Positions 42,244 to 51,277 of a stretch of DNA of 53,725 nt are shown here, piece after piece. The stretch covers positions 1-53,725 of the forward strand of contig CAYRAV010000014.1 in NCBI GenBank assembly GCA_964422365.1, given 5' to 3'. Each line of letters opens with the position of its first letter. Within the stretch, counting starts at the first letter, position 1. Position numbers and translations under genes: made by a program. Origin of the DNA: CAYRAV01 sp964422365 (GTDB lineage: Bacteria > Bacillota > Clostridia > Lachnospirales > Lachnospiraceae). The notes beneath the pieces were generated by a model. It was given only the letters and a program-made list of their open reading frames with translations. It was not told the DNA's origin and did no database searches.

Positions 42244-42835
42244 CGATCATAAACTGTTTGCCAAAAGTCTTTCGGTTGCTTTAGATGAGTATAGCGAAAT
42301 TGAACATTTCTATGTGACACAGGATATTCAAAACTTAGCTAAAATCATCTATAAAAAAAATATTGATATTGTTTTGATGGATATTAACCTCGGTAGTCTA
42401 AGTGATACAGATGGTTTAGAACTAGCATCAGATCTGCTCAAATCAAATCATGCAATCAAGATCATCATGCTTACAGGATATGACTTGCCTGTATACCGGC
42501 ATGAAGCAAAGAAAATTGGTATAAGTGGTTTTCTCAATAAAAATATCAGTCCTGATGATCTCATTGCTTCGCTTATTCATGTTTCTCATGGCAATACCTG
42601 TTTTCCATCTGAACCCAGTGAGATTATGATTGAGAATCTTACAAGCATGGAGAAGAAAATTTTACAGCTAATCAGTACAGGAAAAAAGCGGAAAATCATT
42701 GCAGAGGAATTATATATAAGTGAGAGAACTCTGTCAAACCATTTACAACATATTTTTGAAAAATTAGCCGTCTCCTCAACGGTTGAGGCAATTACAAAAG
42801 CGATCCAGCTTGGATATATTCCACCAATATATTAA
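42215..42835 (+). CDS. LuxR/NarL-type response regulator
   Basis: A 206-residue regulator. The receiver domain has LLVDDHKLF, the phosphoacceptor Asp in IVLMDINLG, MLTGYD and the conserved Lys in GFLNKN. The C-terminal LuxR-type helix-turn-helix reads LTSMEKKILQLISTGKKRKIIAEELYISERTLSNHL. Its ATG at 42215 lies within the kinase gene, directly behind AAAGGAG, so translation is coupled. It should control the ABC genes upstream or its own operon. Note that Bce-type transporters are usually paired with OmpR-type regulators, so this NarL-type pairing is a variation. Confidence 0.92.
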   Translation: MFLINILLVDDHKLFAKSLSVALDEYSEIEHFYVTQDIQNLAKIIYKKNIDIVLMDINLGSLSDTDGLELASDLLKSNHAIKIIMLTGYDLPVYRHEAKKIGISGFLNKNISPDDLIASLIHVSHGNTCFPSEPSEIMIENLTSMEKKILQLISTGKKRKIIAEELYISERTLSNHLQHIFEKLAVSSTVEAITKAIQLGYIPPIY

Positions 42836-43302
42836 TAATAAATTTTGTACTCCTTTACATTCACTTTGCAGTAATTCTCCTTAGAAAAATACTATTGTTC
42901 ATTCCCATATACCTTTACATTGTACACCAGAAGCTTTTGCCAAAAATTCCAGCCTTTCTATTTCTTCTCTAGATAACATAATATCTTTTCCACCTATAAG
43001 CGAAGCAGCATGTGATGTCTTTACATCCTGTTTCATATACATGTCCTCATCTTCGTCTGCTTTAATTCTAATCCAACATCTATGAAACATTATCTATCAG
43101 TATACCAAAAACGCTGCCCATCCAAAGTTTCAATTTCTATTTTTCTGAGGGAAAATTTGATTCTCACAAAACAAACCAATTCATTTTTCAATTAAAGTTT
43201 TCCAAGACTCAATAAGGTGTGTGAATACTACTGCATCATTTGCCATCATATCCACACGCCTCTTTTTCAACTGTACTTTTTTCCAGTGCTAAATTTTTCT
43301 TC
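42836..43302. other. Gap with a doubtful small frame (42899-43042, minus)
   Basis: The only candidate is a minus-strand frame of about 47 residues from ATG 43042 (MYMKQDVKTSHAASLIGG, then EEIERLEFLAKASG). It has only a weak GAGG two bases before the start. It could be a small unknown protein or a gene remnant. Otherwise the gap is AT-rich with no recognised signal. Confidence 0.25.
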
Positions 43303-45708
43303 TTAACAAGGTAAATCTAACTCCTTCCACTCAATGATACCTTGACTGCTTTCTTTAAAATCCTTCCAGTTCTCATATGTTTTTCCTTTCCAGACAATGA
43401 CTTGCTTCAAAAGAGATACCTGTTCTAACTGCATTGCTGTATATGATATTGTCTGTATCTCATCTGGAAGTATCATCTCCTCCAAAGCGTTACATCCTAT
43501 AAAATTATCTAGATTCAACTGTTTCAGACCATCAGGCAATTTCACTGATTGCAAATTGGCACATGCATAAAATACACGAGTCCCCATATCATTTATATTG
43601 TTGGAAAGAGAAATGTGTGTTAATCTCTCACATCCTTCAAATGCATAACTTCCAAGTTCTGTTATGGTATCCGGCATTTGAATCTGTTCTAGCTTCTTAT
43701 TGTTTTCAAATGCACTGGAGGCAATGGCCCGTATTCCTTCGGGTATCTGATAGATACCCTCACATTTGGCTCCATCCAGCAAGGTTTTACCAAGTATGAC
43801 CACCTGCTCTTCTTCTTTCTTTTTCTCGAGCCAAGGTGTATTGGAAAAGGCGGAATAACCAATGGAAGAAACCTCTGCTCCACCATTGAGCTGCTCCAAA
43901 GCAACACAATCTTTAAATGCACCACTACTAATTATTTTCAATGAATCTGGTAATTCTATAAAAGAAAGTTTTTCACAACCTTTGAATACCTCTAACCCTA
44001 TTTTTGTTACTTTTTGGGGAAGTACAACTTTTTCTAAAGATGTACATTCTGAAAAAATATAGGAAGGCAGCTCTTCCCAAGTATTTGGAAGCTCTGCATG
44101 TATTAGGCTGCTGCAACCAAAAAATACACCATATCCTACTTGTGAAACCGATTCCGGTATCCTTACCGCTTTGAGCTTTTTGCAATTTCCAAAAGCATAC
44201 ATACCAATTGTTGTAACAGTGTTTGGAATAATTACCTCTGCTAATTCTTCATTATTTTGAAATGCCCTATCTGCAATACTGACAATCCCTTCTGGAATCT
44301 GATATTCTTCTTTACAACATGAGCCATTTACCAATACAGAGCCTAAAATCAATGCCTCCTGTTGTTCCTTTCCATTCTCCAGCCATGGAACCGAATCAAA
44401 CACACGGTCTCCTATTATGGAGGTCACGCCATCTCCTCCTAAAATCTGGGATAACTTTTTGCATCTGAAAAATGCATTGTTTTCAATTACCTTTACCCCT
44501 TTGGGAATCACTACTTTTTCCAAAGAAGTACAGTTACCAAAACACCATTCAGGAATGGTTGTTATTCCTTCTGGCAGTTTTATTGTCTGCAAATTATCAC
44601 AACCATAAAAACATCTTTCTCCTATTTCCACCACACTGTCTGGAATTTGTACCTCTTTCATGGTAAGACAATCAAAAAATGCCAATGGGGCAATTTTTGT
44701 TACTGTATCCGGTATCTGCACACTATTCATTTCCATACAATTTTGAAACGCGTATTGTTCAATTTCAGTAATGCGATAATTCCTGTTCTTATAAGAAAAC
44801 GTTCCTGGTATAACCACATCTCCACTTACCGCGATTCCAATTGTGGCTAAATTACTATTATTTAGTGTAATATCAGTATAGGCAGCATCTGGCTGAAATG
44901 TGGTCCAAACCACTTCCTGCGGTTCGAAAATAGGGATATCAACTGGTACAGGTGTCACTTTCTCTTCTGGTTCGGTTGTTGTCATCTGTGGCACTGCGGT
45001 TGGTACAGATGACACCTGCGGCATTGTTGTTATCTGTAATGCCATAGTTGGTACGGAAGTCACCTGTGGTGTCATTGTCATCTGTGGCTCCTCTGTTGTG
45101 ATCTGCGGCGCTGTGGTTGGTACAGATGACACCTGTGGCATTGTTGTCCTCTGTAATGCTTCGGTTGGTATGGAAGTTACCTGTGGTACCATTGTCACCT
45201 GCGGCTTCTCTGTTGTGATCTGTGATATGGCAGTTGGTGCGGAAGTCACCGGTGGTATCATCGTTGGCATCTGTGGTTCTTTTGTTGTCACTTGCGCAGT
45301 CACAGTTGGTACTGGAGATGCTGTTCCTTTTTCAGCAGCCATCGTCTGTTCTGGCGGCAAATTTTTTTTGTTTTTCACCACAATTTCGCATGTGAATTTT
45401 TTTTTCACCTTCTTTTTTTTGTTGTTTTTATACGTCACTACAATTTTCGCCTTACATTTACCTGCTTTTATGCCTTCTACGACCCCTGATTTACTGACTG
45501 TTGCAATTTTATTATTAGAACTGTTAAATGTTTTCGCAACAATTTTTTTCCCTTTTACCTGAATGGTTTTCTTTTTTCCTACAGTAACAGTAATACTCTT
45601 TGTTACTTTTATAGAAGCAGCCTGCACCATATATTGGTCATTTCCTATCACCATAACACCTATCATTGCCATGGAAACAAGCCTTCTTTTTATATTTCTT
45701 ATTGCCAT
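43303..45708 (-). CDS. Secreted BspA-like leucine-rich repeat protein with Ig-like domain
   Basis: An 801-residue exported protein. Residues 1-31 are a signal peptide (RRLVSMAMIGVMVIG, then VQAAS). Residues ~32-113 form a bacterial Ig-like (Big_2) domain (KTIQVKGKKIVAKTFNSSNNKIATVSKSGVVEGIKAGKCKAKI-type pattern). Residues ~118-262 are a Thr/Pro-rich stalk of repeated PQVTS.PT units. From ~275 to the end run Treponema/BspA-type repeats (Y/FAFENCxxLxxVxIPDxVTxIG), interrupted twice by IPEG...ILG..L segments. There is no LPxTG sorting signal. Such proteins bind host matrix or neighbouring cells. GGAGGAG site before ATG 45708. Confidence 0.88.
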   Translation of the reverse strand: MAIRNIKRRLVSMAMIGVMVIGNDQYMVQAASIKVTKSITVTVGKKKTIQVKGKKIVAKTFNSSNNKIATVSKSGVVEGIKAGKCKAKIVVTYKNNKKKKVKKKFTCEIVVKNKKNLPPEQTMAAEKGTASPVPTVTAQVTTKEPQMPTMIPPVTSAPTAISQITTEKPQVTMVPQVTSIPTEALQRTTMPQVSSVPTTAPQITTEEPQMTMTPQVTSVPTMALQITTMPQVSSVPTAVPQMTTTEPEEKVTPVPVDIPIFEPQEVVWTTFQPDAAYTDITLNNSNLATIGIAVSGDVVIPGTFSYKNRNYRITEIEQYAFQNCMEMNSVQIPDTVTKIAPLAFFDCLTMKEVQIPDSVVEIGERCFYGCDNLQTIKLPEGITTIPEWCFGNCTSLEKVVIPKGVKVIENNAFFRCKKLSQILGGDGVTSIIGDRVFDSVPWLENGKEQQEALILGSVLVNGSCCKEEYQIPEGIVSIADRAFQNNEELAEVIIPNTVTTIGMYAFGNCKKLKAVRIPESVSQVGYGVFFGCSSLIHAELPNTWEELPSYIFSECTSLEKVVLPQKVTKIGLEVFKGCEKLSFIELPDSLKIISSGAFKDCVALEQLNGGAEVSSIGYSAFSNTPWLEKKKEEEQVVILGKTLLDGAKCEGIYQIPEGIRAIASSAFENNKKLEQIQMPDTITELGSYAFEGCERLTHISLSNNINDMGTRVFYACANLQSVKLPDGLKQLNLDNFIGCNALEEMILPDEIQTISYTAMQLEQVSLLKQVIVWKGKTYENWKDFKESSQGIIEWKELDLPC
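44945..45345 (-). repeat. Low-complexity Thr/Pro stalk coding repeats
   Basis: About 400 bp encode degenerate repeats of PQVTS(V/I)PT(T/E)A.Q(I/R)TT. The unit length varies in multiples of three. Slipped-strand changes here would lengthen or shorten the surface stalk without breaking the frame. Confidence 0.6.
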
Positions 45709-45811
45709 CGTTTTGTCTCCTCCAGTCTTGTTTTATGTGGATAAAAGCCATCTCTTTCCTCTTGTTCTATTATCAGTCTATGTCTAATCAGCACAAATGG
45801 AAGACCCAATC

Positions 45812-48800
45812 CTAATTGTATTTGTACCAACTTCCACCCGTCTTCGAAGAAGTACTGTCTGCCTTAAAACAATTATTTCCTTCCACTGGGATACTTTGGT
45901 CTACTGTCTGCTTGTCCCAGTTGGATGTTCCTTCGGTATTCTTAAATAGAATATGCGTATAACTTTCATCAATATGAAAATGATACAAATTATCATCTAC
46001 TTTGGTTGCTGCAAAAACGGCAACATCACCGGAATCGTTCCAAACATAAGCATATACCTGTTCCCATTTTGATATGGAATTATCAAAGTATACATAATTA
46101 CCCTGCTTTTCATCGCTAATGACAAAATCAAAAGTCTGCTTTACAATCGTTCCTTCATTATCTTTAAGACCAAAAGCTACCTGATAATTCCCTTCTTTTG
46201 TCGGTGTATAGCTAAATGTCTTGATATTGGTATTGGTTCCTGTTGTGATTCCTGCCACTGGTGTTCCTTCATAATACACAGTCCATGTTGCATAGTTTAC
46301 AGACCAATCATACTCACCAAAGACCTCATCCGCTGTTTTTACTGTAAATGTAAGTGCTGTTCCGCTATTCTGCGGGAATGTCTTATCTGCTGTAAAACTT
46401 ACAATGCGCAATCCCTGTTCCACTTCTTTAACATTGCCATTTTCTATTGCATAACATCCCGCCTTAATCTCATAATTAGAACTATTATTGTTATCCCAGT
46501 TTCCATTGCCATTGTTAAAGCATACGGTTGCCTTTTCTCCTTCTTCCAAGGCAATGCGGTACATCCATGTATATGCACTATTATCACTTTTTTCCATCTT
46601 ACAGCCTGGCACATTTGTCCAAGAGCCGTTTCCAACTTTATAATGCACATATGCCTGTGACCAGCTGCTATTATTATAGTATATATCTGCTACATTTTGC
46701 AGTTTCTTTACTTCATAGGTCATTTTTCCGGTATTTGTTGAAATTCCATTGGCATCTTTAATGGTGTAATATATAGTATAAGTTCCTGCCTTTTCTGGTT
46801 TCCAGCAGTCAAAATATCCGGTATCTGTTCCGCTGTACACCGTCTTTCTGCTTCCCCCTTCCAATTGTACTTCAATGATTCTGGTAAATGGGGCTGTTCC
46901 ATAGACACATCCTACCGTTGCCTTTACCATATCACCCACATAAGCATTTCCTGAAGTAGGGTTTAAACCCATGCCGGAAATGATGGGAGCCTTGTTTACC
47001 TCAATCTTTGTGCTCTCCGCTGCTGTAGTTCCATCTGCATATCTCATTACTGCCATAATTGTATGTGGATTCTTCGCATAATTATGTTCCACCGTCCACT
47101 GGCAGGTATTCATTGAGGAATAATCCTGTACCTTGATTCCATCTATATAAAATGCATATTTTGTTCCTGATGCACCCTTTGTGGCAGTAAACGTGAGTTT
47201 CTGACCTTCGGTGGCTTTTGATGCTGCTAAATCAGACTTTAACGTACCTGGGTTCTTTGCCGCCAATGCTGCTTTTACAGAAAGATAAGAATTCACCATA
47301 TCATAACTTGCTATTCCAGAATTATCACCTGTACTTGCAGGCACCTTCACATTGGTACTGTTTATTAAGATATCCTTTACCTGTACTGCTGTCAAATCCG
47401 GATTTGCCGCCCAAATTAATGCTGCCACACCAGTTGTCATTGGAGCTGCCATGGAAGTTCCAGACTTATATCCATATTTCTGTTTTTCTTCCAAAACGGA
47501 ACTATAGATGTTGCTGCCTGGCGCAGCAATATCTATCCCGCTTCCCCAATTGGAATAGCCTGCAATCTGGTACTTGTTATTTCCTTTATTTTCTACCGCT
47601 GCTACAACGATTTTATGGCTCATAATATCGGATACCGAAAACTTATCAGAATCCCCTAATATATCCAATGCTTCTGCCACATTCTCTTGTGTCATACTAG
47701 ATACCCATCCATTATACTTTGAGTCTACATTGCTATTTCCAGCCGACTGAACAAGAATGAAGTTGTTAACTCCTTTTTCCAATAGCTTTGCAATTTGTTG
47801 TGCCGCATATTTTCCATAGTTACGCACATGCTGATCTGTTTGATAGTAAGTTATTCCAGTCTTCTCATCTGTCCATGAATACGGATATCCTAAGGAAATA
47901 TTGACAACTTTGGCACCATTTTCAACTAAAGTAATGCTGTCCTCAAACGTTTGATGCCCATATCCATACATATCCGCATTAGGTACTACTCCGGACACAC
48001 CTTTCTGGTTATCCCATGTTGCACCAATAATCCCCGCTACATGTGTGCCATGAGAAGCCTCTTGATTTTGCACCTCTACTGATAAATTTGCTTTCAAATC
48101 CTCATGATCTGTATCAAATCCACTATCTGTAATTCCAATCTTTACATCCGCTTTTCCATTTTTATAGGCCAATTGATCCTTATAAGCCCATGCATAAGGA
48201 GCTTGAATCGCTTCCATGCCCCAATTTGTCCCTCCTGGATTATTCATATCCCATGTTCCATCCTCGTTAGTTTCTTTCCATGGATCATTTGGATATACTG
48301 CTGTTACAGCCTGTACTTCCTCTATGTAATTAAGTCTTGCACTTACCACCTCATCATATGTCTCTAATGTATGTGCAATCTCCATCAATTTCTTATAATC
48401 TGCACCTGAAAATTCTACCTGATACTCGTCCAATACATGCTTCACACCAATCTGTGTTCCGCCTGCTTTTTGAATAATTTCCGCACAACGGGCATCGCTG
48501 CAGTTACTATGAAACATAACAAACAATTGTTCTGCCGCATAATTTCCTGCTTCGTCTGCGTATGCGACTTTTCCGGTATCTACAAAGGAACCATTATCAT
48601 AATTCACTTCCACTTCTTTTTTTGCAGTTTTTCCATCTGCAGTCTCTACCTGTACCTCAATGGTATTTTGTCCAGGTCTCAACACCAAGTCATCAATGAT
48701 CCATTCCTTTCCTTCTACTGTGGCTTCCTGATTCTGCACATATACTTCATTCTGTTCTTTTGATGTAACAGAATAGGTAACAGAAGTAACATCTTGTTTC

Positions 48801-48970
48801 GCACTGATCTGTCCACTAATCTCTTCATTAATGTTAGTGGTAACCTCTTCATTACTATCCATACAGATCTCTACTCGGTCTGCTGGATTCGCCTTAGCAA
48901 TCCTGACATCTGCTGCATTAGGTATTACCATAGATAATGCCAGCATTGCCGCCAATATTTTTTTCCTCAT
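45812..48970 (-). CDS. Secreted subtilisin-like protease with C-terminal starch-binding-like modules
   Basis: A 1052-residue exported S8 peptidase. Signal peptide residues 1-27 (KILAAMLALSMVIP). Inhibitor-like propeptide near 145-225. The catalytic triad is complete: D282 (ITDSGFDTD), H307 (SHGTHVAG), S506 (SGTSMAAP), with the oxyanion N412 (SAGNSN). Ig-like domains follow at ~600-790. Two modules of the CBM25/26 kind come last: VADIYYNNSSWSQAYVHYKVG with WTNVPGCKM near 780, and NYVYFDNSISKWEQVYAYVW with ILFKNTEGTSNWDKQT near 960. No sortase signal. The starch-binding modules would anchor the protease on starch granules or related glucans. AAGGAATG site before ATG 48970. Confidence 0.9.
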   Translation of the reverse strand: MRKKILAAMLALSMVIPNAADVRIAKANPADRVEICMDSNEEVTTNINEEISGQISAKQDVTSVTYSVTSKEQNEVYVQNQEATVEGKEWIIDDLVLRPGQNTIEVQVETADGKTAKKEVEVNYDNGSFVDTGKVAYADEAGNYAAEQLFVMFHSNCSDARCAEIIQKAGGTQIGVKHVLDEYQVEFSGADYKKLMEIAHTLETYDEVVSARLNYIEEVQAVTAVYPNDPWKETNEDGTWDMNNPGGTNWGMEAIQAPYAWAYKDQLAYKNGKADVKIGITDSGFDTDHEDLKANLSVEVQNQEASHGTHVAGIIGATWDNQKGVSGVVPNADMYGYGHQTFEDSITLVENGAKVVNISLGYPYSWTDEKTGITYYQTDQHVRNYGKYAAQQIAKLLEKGVNNFILVQSAGNSNVDSKYNGWVSSMTQENVAEALDILGDSDKFSVSDIMSHKIVVAAVENKGNNKYQIAGYSNWGSGIDIAAPGSNIYSSVLEEKQKYGYKSGTSMAAPMTTGVAALIWAANPDLTAVQVKDILINSTNVKVPASTGDNSGIASYDMVNSYLSVKAALAAKNPGTLKSDLAASKATEGQKLTFTATKGASGTKYAFYIDGIKVQDYSSMNTCQWTVEHNYAKNPHTIMAVMRYADGTTAAESTKIEVNKAPIISGMGLNPTSGNAYVGDMVKATVGCVYGTAPFTRIIEVQLEGGSRKTVYSGTDTGYFDCWKPEKAGTYTIYYTIKDANGISTNTGKMTYEVKKLQNVADIYYNNSSWSQAYVHYKVGNGSWTNVPGCKMEKSDNSAYTWMYRIALEEGEKATVCFNNGNGNWDNNNSSNYEIKAGCYAIENGNVKEVEQGLRIVSFTADKTFPQNSGTALTFTVKTADEVFGEYDWSVNYATWTVYYEGTPVAGITTGTNTNIKTFSYTPTKEGNYQVAFGLKDNEGTIVKQTFDFVISDEKQGNYVYFDNSISKWEQVYAYVWNDSGDVAVFAATKVDDNLYHFHIDESYTHILFKNTEGTSNWDKQTVDQSIPVEGNNCFKADSTSSKTGGSWYKYN

Positions 48971-49237
48971 TTTTCATTCCTTCTTTCTTCCCTTTTGTCT
49001 GTTAGGTTATTTTGCAACTTTTTTATTAAAAATATAAAAACTTATTATGTATTCATTTTACATACTTTTCATTTTTTTGTCAACATTTTATAATTATTTA
49101 ATTTCTTTATATTAATTCACAATCACATACATTTTATGTGTTTTTTGTAAATAACATACACAAAATTATAAATGATACCAAAATATTTTTTTACTGTAAT
49201 TAATATGATGAAACAAAAGAACGAAAATGTTCTGTGA
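48971..49237. other. AT-rich gap upstream of the protease gene
   Basis: Very AT-rich, with no reading frame. It must hold the protease promoter on the minus strand, but I cannot single out one site with confidence. Confidence 0.4.
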
Positions 49238-49543
49238 ATATATGTTTATGTGTACTGTCAAACCAATAACAAAGATAATTCTCTTGATTTGACACAAGAA
49301 ATCTTTATTTCTGGTCTGCGTTCCATCGAAAACTATCAACCAAATAAGGCTTCATTCGGAACATGTCTGTACAAAATTGTAACAAATAGAAGCATTGATA
49401 AACGCAGAAAGAGGCATCCCGAATTTCTGGACATTGAGCGCATTGAAGTACCAGAGGAAATGGATTACCTAAAGCAATCAGAATACTAGAAATTGCTGAG
49501 AGAGATTGCTGTATATATTTCAGAACAAGACAGTGATACATGA
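49238..49543 (+). pseudogene. Remnant of an ECF-type sigma factor
   Basis: The frame encodes the region-2 pattern LDLTQEIFISGLRSIENYQPNKASFGTCLYKIVTNRSIDKRRKR, typical of ECF sigma factors. It opens after a stop, lacks the first ~30 residues and a start with a ribosome binding site, meets a TAG at 49487-49489, and continues in frame with KLLREIAVYISEQDSD before another stop. The region-4 DNA-binding part is missing. It therefore cannot work as a sigma factor. Confidence 0.7.
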
Positions 49544-49574
49544 AACGGAATTTTACAACCACGACCATTAATGA

Positions 49575-49808
49575 AAACTGGGTAACGGATATTACCTAGC
49601 TTCACTAAATGAGAGCCGGGAAAGTTTTGAATCCTACTTCACACCAAAAGATATGTTTGATATATGGAAAAAGCAGAAAATTGCTGATTACTCCACCCTG
49701 CCAGTGATAAAGAAAGTTTATAAGGATATAGACAATGTTACAAGAATGAAACTCCGAAATGAGCATTTGGAGCGACAATTTAAGAGAAATCAGAGTGACA
49801 GCGAATAA
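49575..49808 (+). pseudogene. C-terminal fragment of an unidentified protein
   Basis: After a stop, 77 codons read LGNGYYLASLNESRESFESY, FTPKDMFDIWKKQKIAD, KKVYKDIDNVTRMKLRNEHL and end at TAA. The sequence has the composition of a real protein, but no start or binding site and no family I recognise. It follows the sigma-factor remnant and is probably debris from the same lost region. Confidence 0.4.
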
Positions 49809-49901
49809 AAAATAGAGCCATTTTAGAGCTACAATCCATTTTCAATGAAATTCTGGCAAGTGGCTTTTCTTTTGTTCGTTATTATTTTTAGACATTAAGA
49901 A

Positions 49902-49945
49902 ACCGCAATCCCTTGATTTCTCAAGAAATTGCGGTCCTTATTTTT
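49902..49945. terminator. Bidirectional terminator next to the EF-Tu fragment
   Basis: ACCGCAAT (49902-49909) pairs with ATTGCGGT (49928-49935), with inner TTGA/TCAA pairing. CCTTATTTTTATT follows on the plus strand and TTTCTTAATG on the minus strand. It is placed as the natural terminator of a tuf gene read on the minus strand. Confidence 0.7.
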
Positions 49946-49968
49946 ATTATTTGGCTCTAATCTAAAGA

Positions 49969-50025
49969 TTACTCAATGATAGAAGCTACACGGCCTGAAC
50001 CTACAGTACGTCCACCCTCACGGTA
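49969..50025 (-). pseudogene. 3'-end fragment of an elongation factor Tu gene
   Basis: On the minus strand the last 19 codons read YREGGRTVGSGRVASIIE followed by TAA, the well-known C-terminus of EF-Tu. Upstream codons (KTLFK) no longer match the family. The fragment is followed by a terminator. EF-Tu is ~400 residues, so this is only a short tail. Such tails with a terminator are what an integrative element leaves or carries when it inserts into the 3' end of a housekeeping gene. The origin is inferred. Confidence 0.75.
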
Positions 50026-50173
50026 TTTGAATAGCGTTTTTTGTGGTATTTTCTATACTTTCTATTGTGAAAAACAGCATAGAATCGTTGTTTTTATGTA
50101 GCGTATTTTTATTTGCTTAATTTCTTGGCACCGTTTTGGCACCAAGACAGTTTTCTCTTTAACCACCTTGTCT

Positions 50174-50193
50174 ACATGGTGCTAGCACCATGT
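50174..50193. promoter_or_regulatory. Perfect 20-bp palindrome
   Basis: ACATGGTGCTAGCACCATGT is self-complementary over its full length. It lies 64 bp past the hydrolase stop and near a direct repeat TTGGCACC/TTGGCACC (50133-50151). Candidate operator, terminator stem or recombinase binding site of the element that ends here. Confidence 0.4.
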
Positions 50194-50256
50194 GTTTCGT
50201 GTCATTAAAGGAAAATATGATAAACAGTTTATTCTCTAACATACTGAAATGTAGCG

Positions 50257-51174
50257 TTATAAATATTTTTGCATAAATGCAATATTTTCTTCTAAAATTT
50301 GTTTCGTTTCCGGAGTGCCTGTACCAATTGGAGCAAAAGCATGAAAAGTTCCTTTCATTTCAACCAACTCAACATCAACACCTGCTTGCTCACACTTTTT
50401 GTATAATGCCCTTGCATCAGCATATAATGTTTCGTTATAGTCACAAGTAATAAAAGTTGGCGGGAAACCTATATAATCTCCAAAGATGGGAGAAACAAGC
50501 GGGTTGTCAGCCTCATTCTTCCCAACATAAATCTGCCTTAATGGTTTCAAACAGCCTTGTTTTACAGTAAAATCATCTATTTCATGCTCAGTTCTATCTA
50601 AGCTGTCTGTAAAATCCATAAACGGACTATGTACCAATATACAAGACACTTTATTCATGTTTTTAACTTTTAATCCAAGCGCAAGACAGAGATTTGCACC
50701 TGCGCTCTCTCCAACCAAAGTTATCTTCGCTTCCGGGTATAACTTTATAATTTGACAAAAAGCATTGAAACAATCGTTAAAACCATTGGGAAACGAATAT
50801 TTAGGTGCCAAAGCGTAATCAACTGCAATTACTTTACAACCGGAATACTTCGCCAACATTGAACTATATCCTTTGGAAGCGGCAGCACTGCCGGAAACAA
50901 ATCCCCCACCATGTATATACATAATTATATTCTTATTTTGACTAAGCCCATATTCTGAAACAATGGCTTTTACATTGCCTAAACTGATTTTTTTAAATTT
51001 TACACCCTTTTCCTTTGGCATAAACTGATAGCCAAAATTTGAAATCGTTCTTACAAATGACCAATTGACTTTACCCATGTTTTCATCAAATCCCATACCT
51101 TTTGTCATTTGTTTAACAGTACGAATATTCTTTCTCATCTCTTCGCTTTTGGCTTCTCTAATTTGTATTCCCAT
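50257..51174 (-). CDS. Alpha/beta-hydrolase of the hormone-sensitive lipase family
   Basis: A 305-residue cytoplasmic esterase. The HSL-family oxyanion motif is HGGGFVSGSA, the nucleophile elbow is GESAGANLCLALG, the acid is in TCDYNETLYADA, and the histidine is in GTFHAFAP. The length is normal. ATG 51174 follows AGAGGA. It lies between the EF-Tu fragment and the mobilization genes, so it is probably a passenger gene of the mobilizable element. It would hydrolyse short acyl esters; the natural substrate is unknown. Confidence 0.9.
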   Translation of the reverse strand: MGIQIREAKSEEMRKNIRTVKQMTKGMGFDENMGKVNWSFVRTISNFGYQFMPKEKGVKFKKISLGNVKAIVSEYGLSQNKNIIMYIHGGGFVSGSAAASKGYSSMLAKYSGCKVIAVDYALAPKYSFPNGFNDCFNAFCQIIKLYPEAKITLVGESAGANLCLALGLKVKNMNKVSCILVHSPFMDFTDSLDRTEHEIDDFTVKQGCLKPLRQIYVGKNEADNPLVSPIFGDYIGFPPTFITCDYNETLYADARALYKKCEQAGVDVELVEMKGTFHAFAPIGTGTPETKQILEENIAFMQKYL

Positions 51175-51277
51175 AATAAAATCCTCTATTCTAATTTTAC
51201 TAATCTGATTTTATCACTTCCCTTGTCAATTATCTACCTCATTTTAAAGGGCATAGTCAATACCATGCCCCTACTTT

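Noticed and set aside
44945..45345. CRISPR-like appearance of regularly spaced repeats
   Set aside because: The units are degenerate, in frame and encode a Thr/Pro stalk; no unique spacers and no cas genes are present in the window.
44900..45562. Long plus-strand frame of about 220 residues opposite the adhesin stalk
   Set aside because: It is the complement of the Thr/Pro repeat region; its Cys/Val/Gly-rich sequence is a mirror of the repeats and has no ribosome binding site.
50041..50256. Possible C-terminal tail of an integrase on the minus strand (ending near 50109)
   Set aside because: A short stretch reads QNGAKKLSK before a stop, but it is too brief and has no catalytic motif; I could not support it as a gene or remnant.
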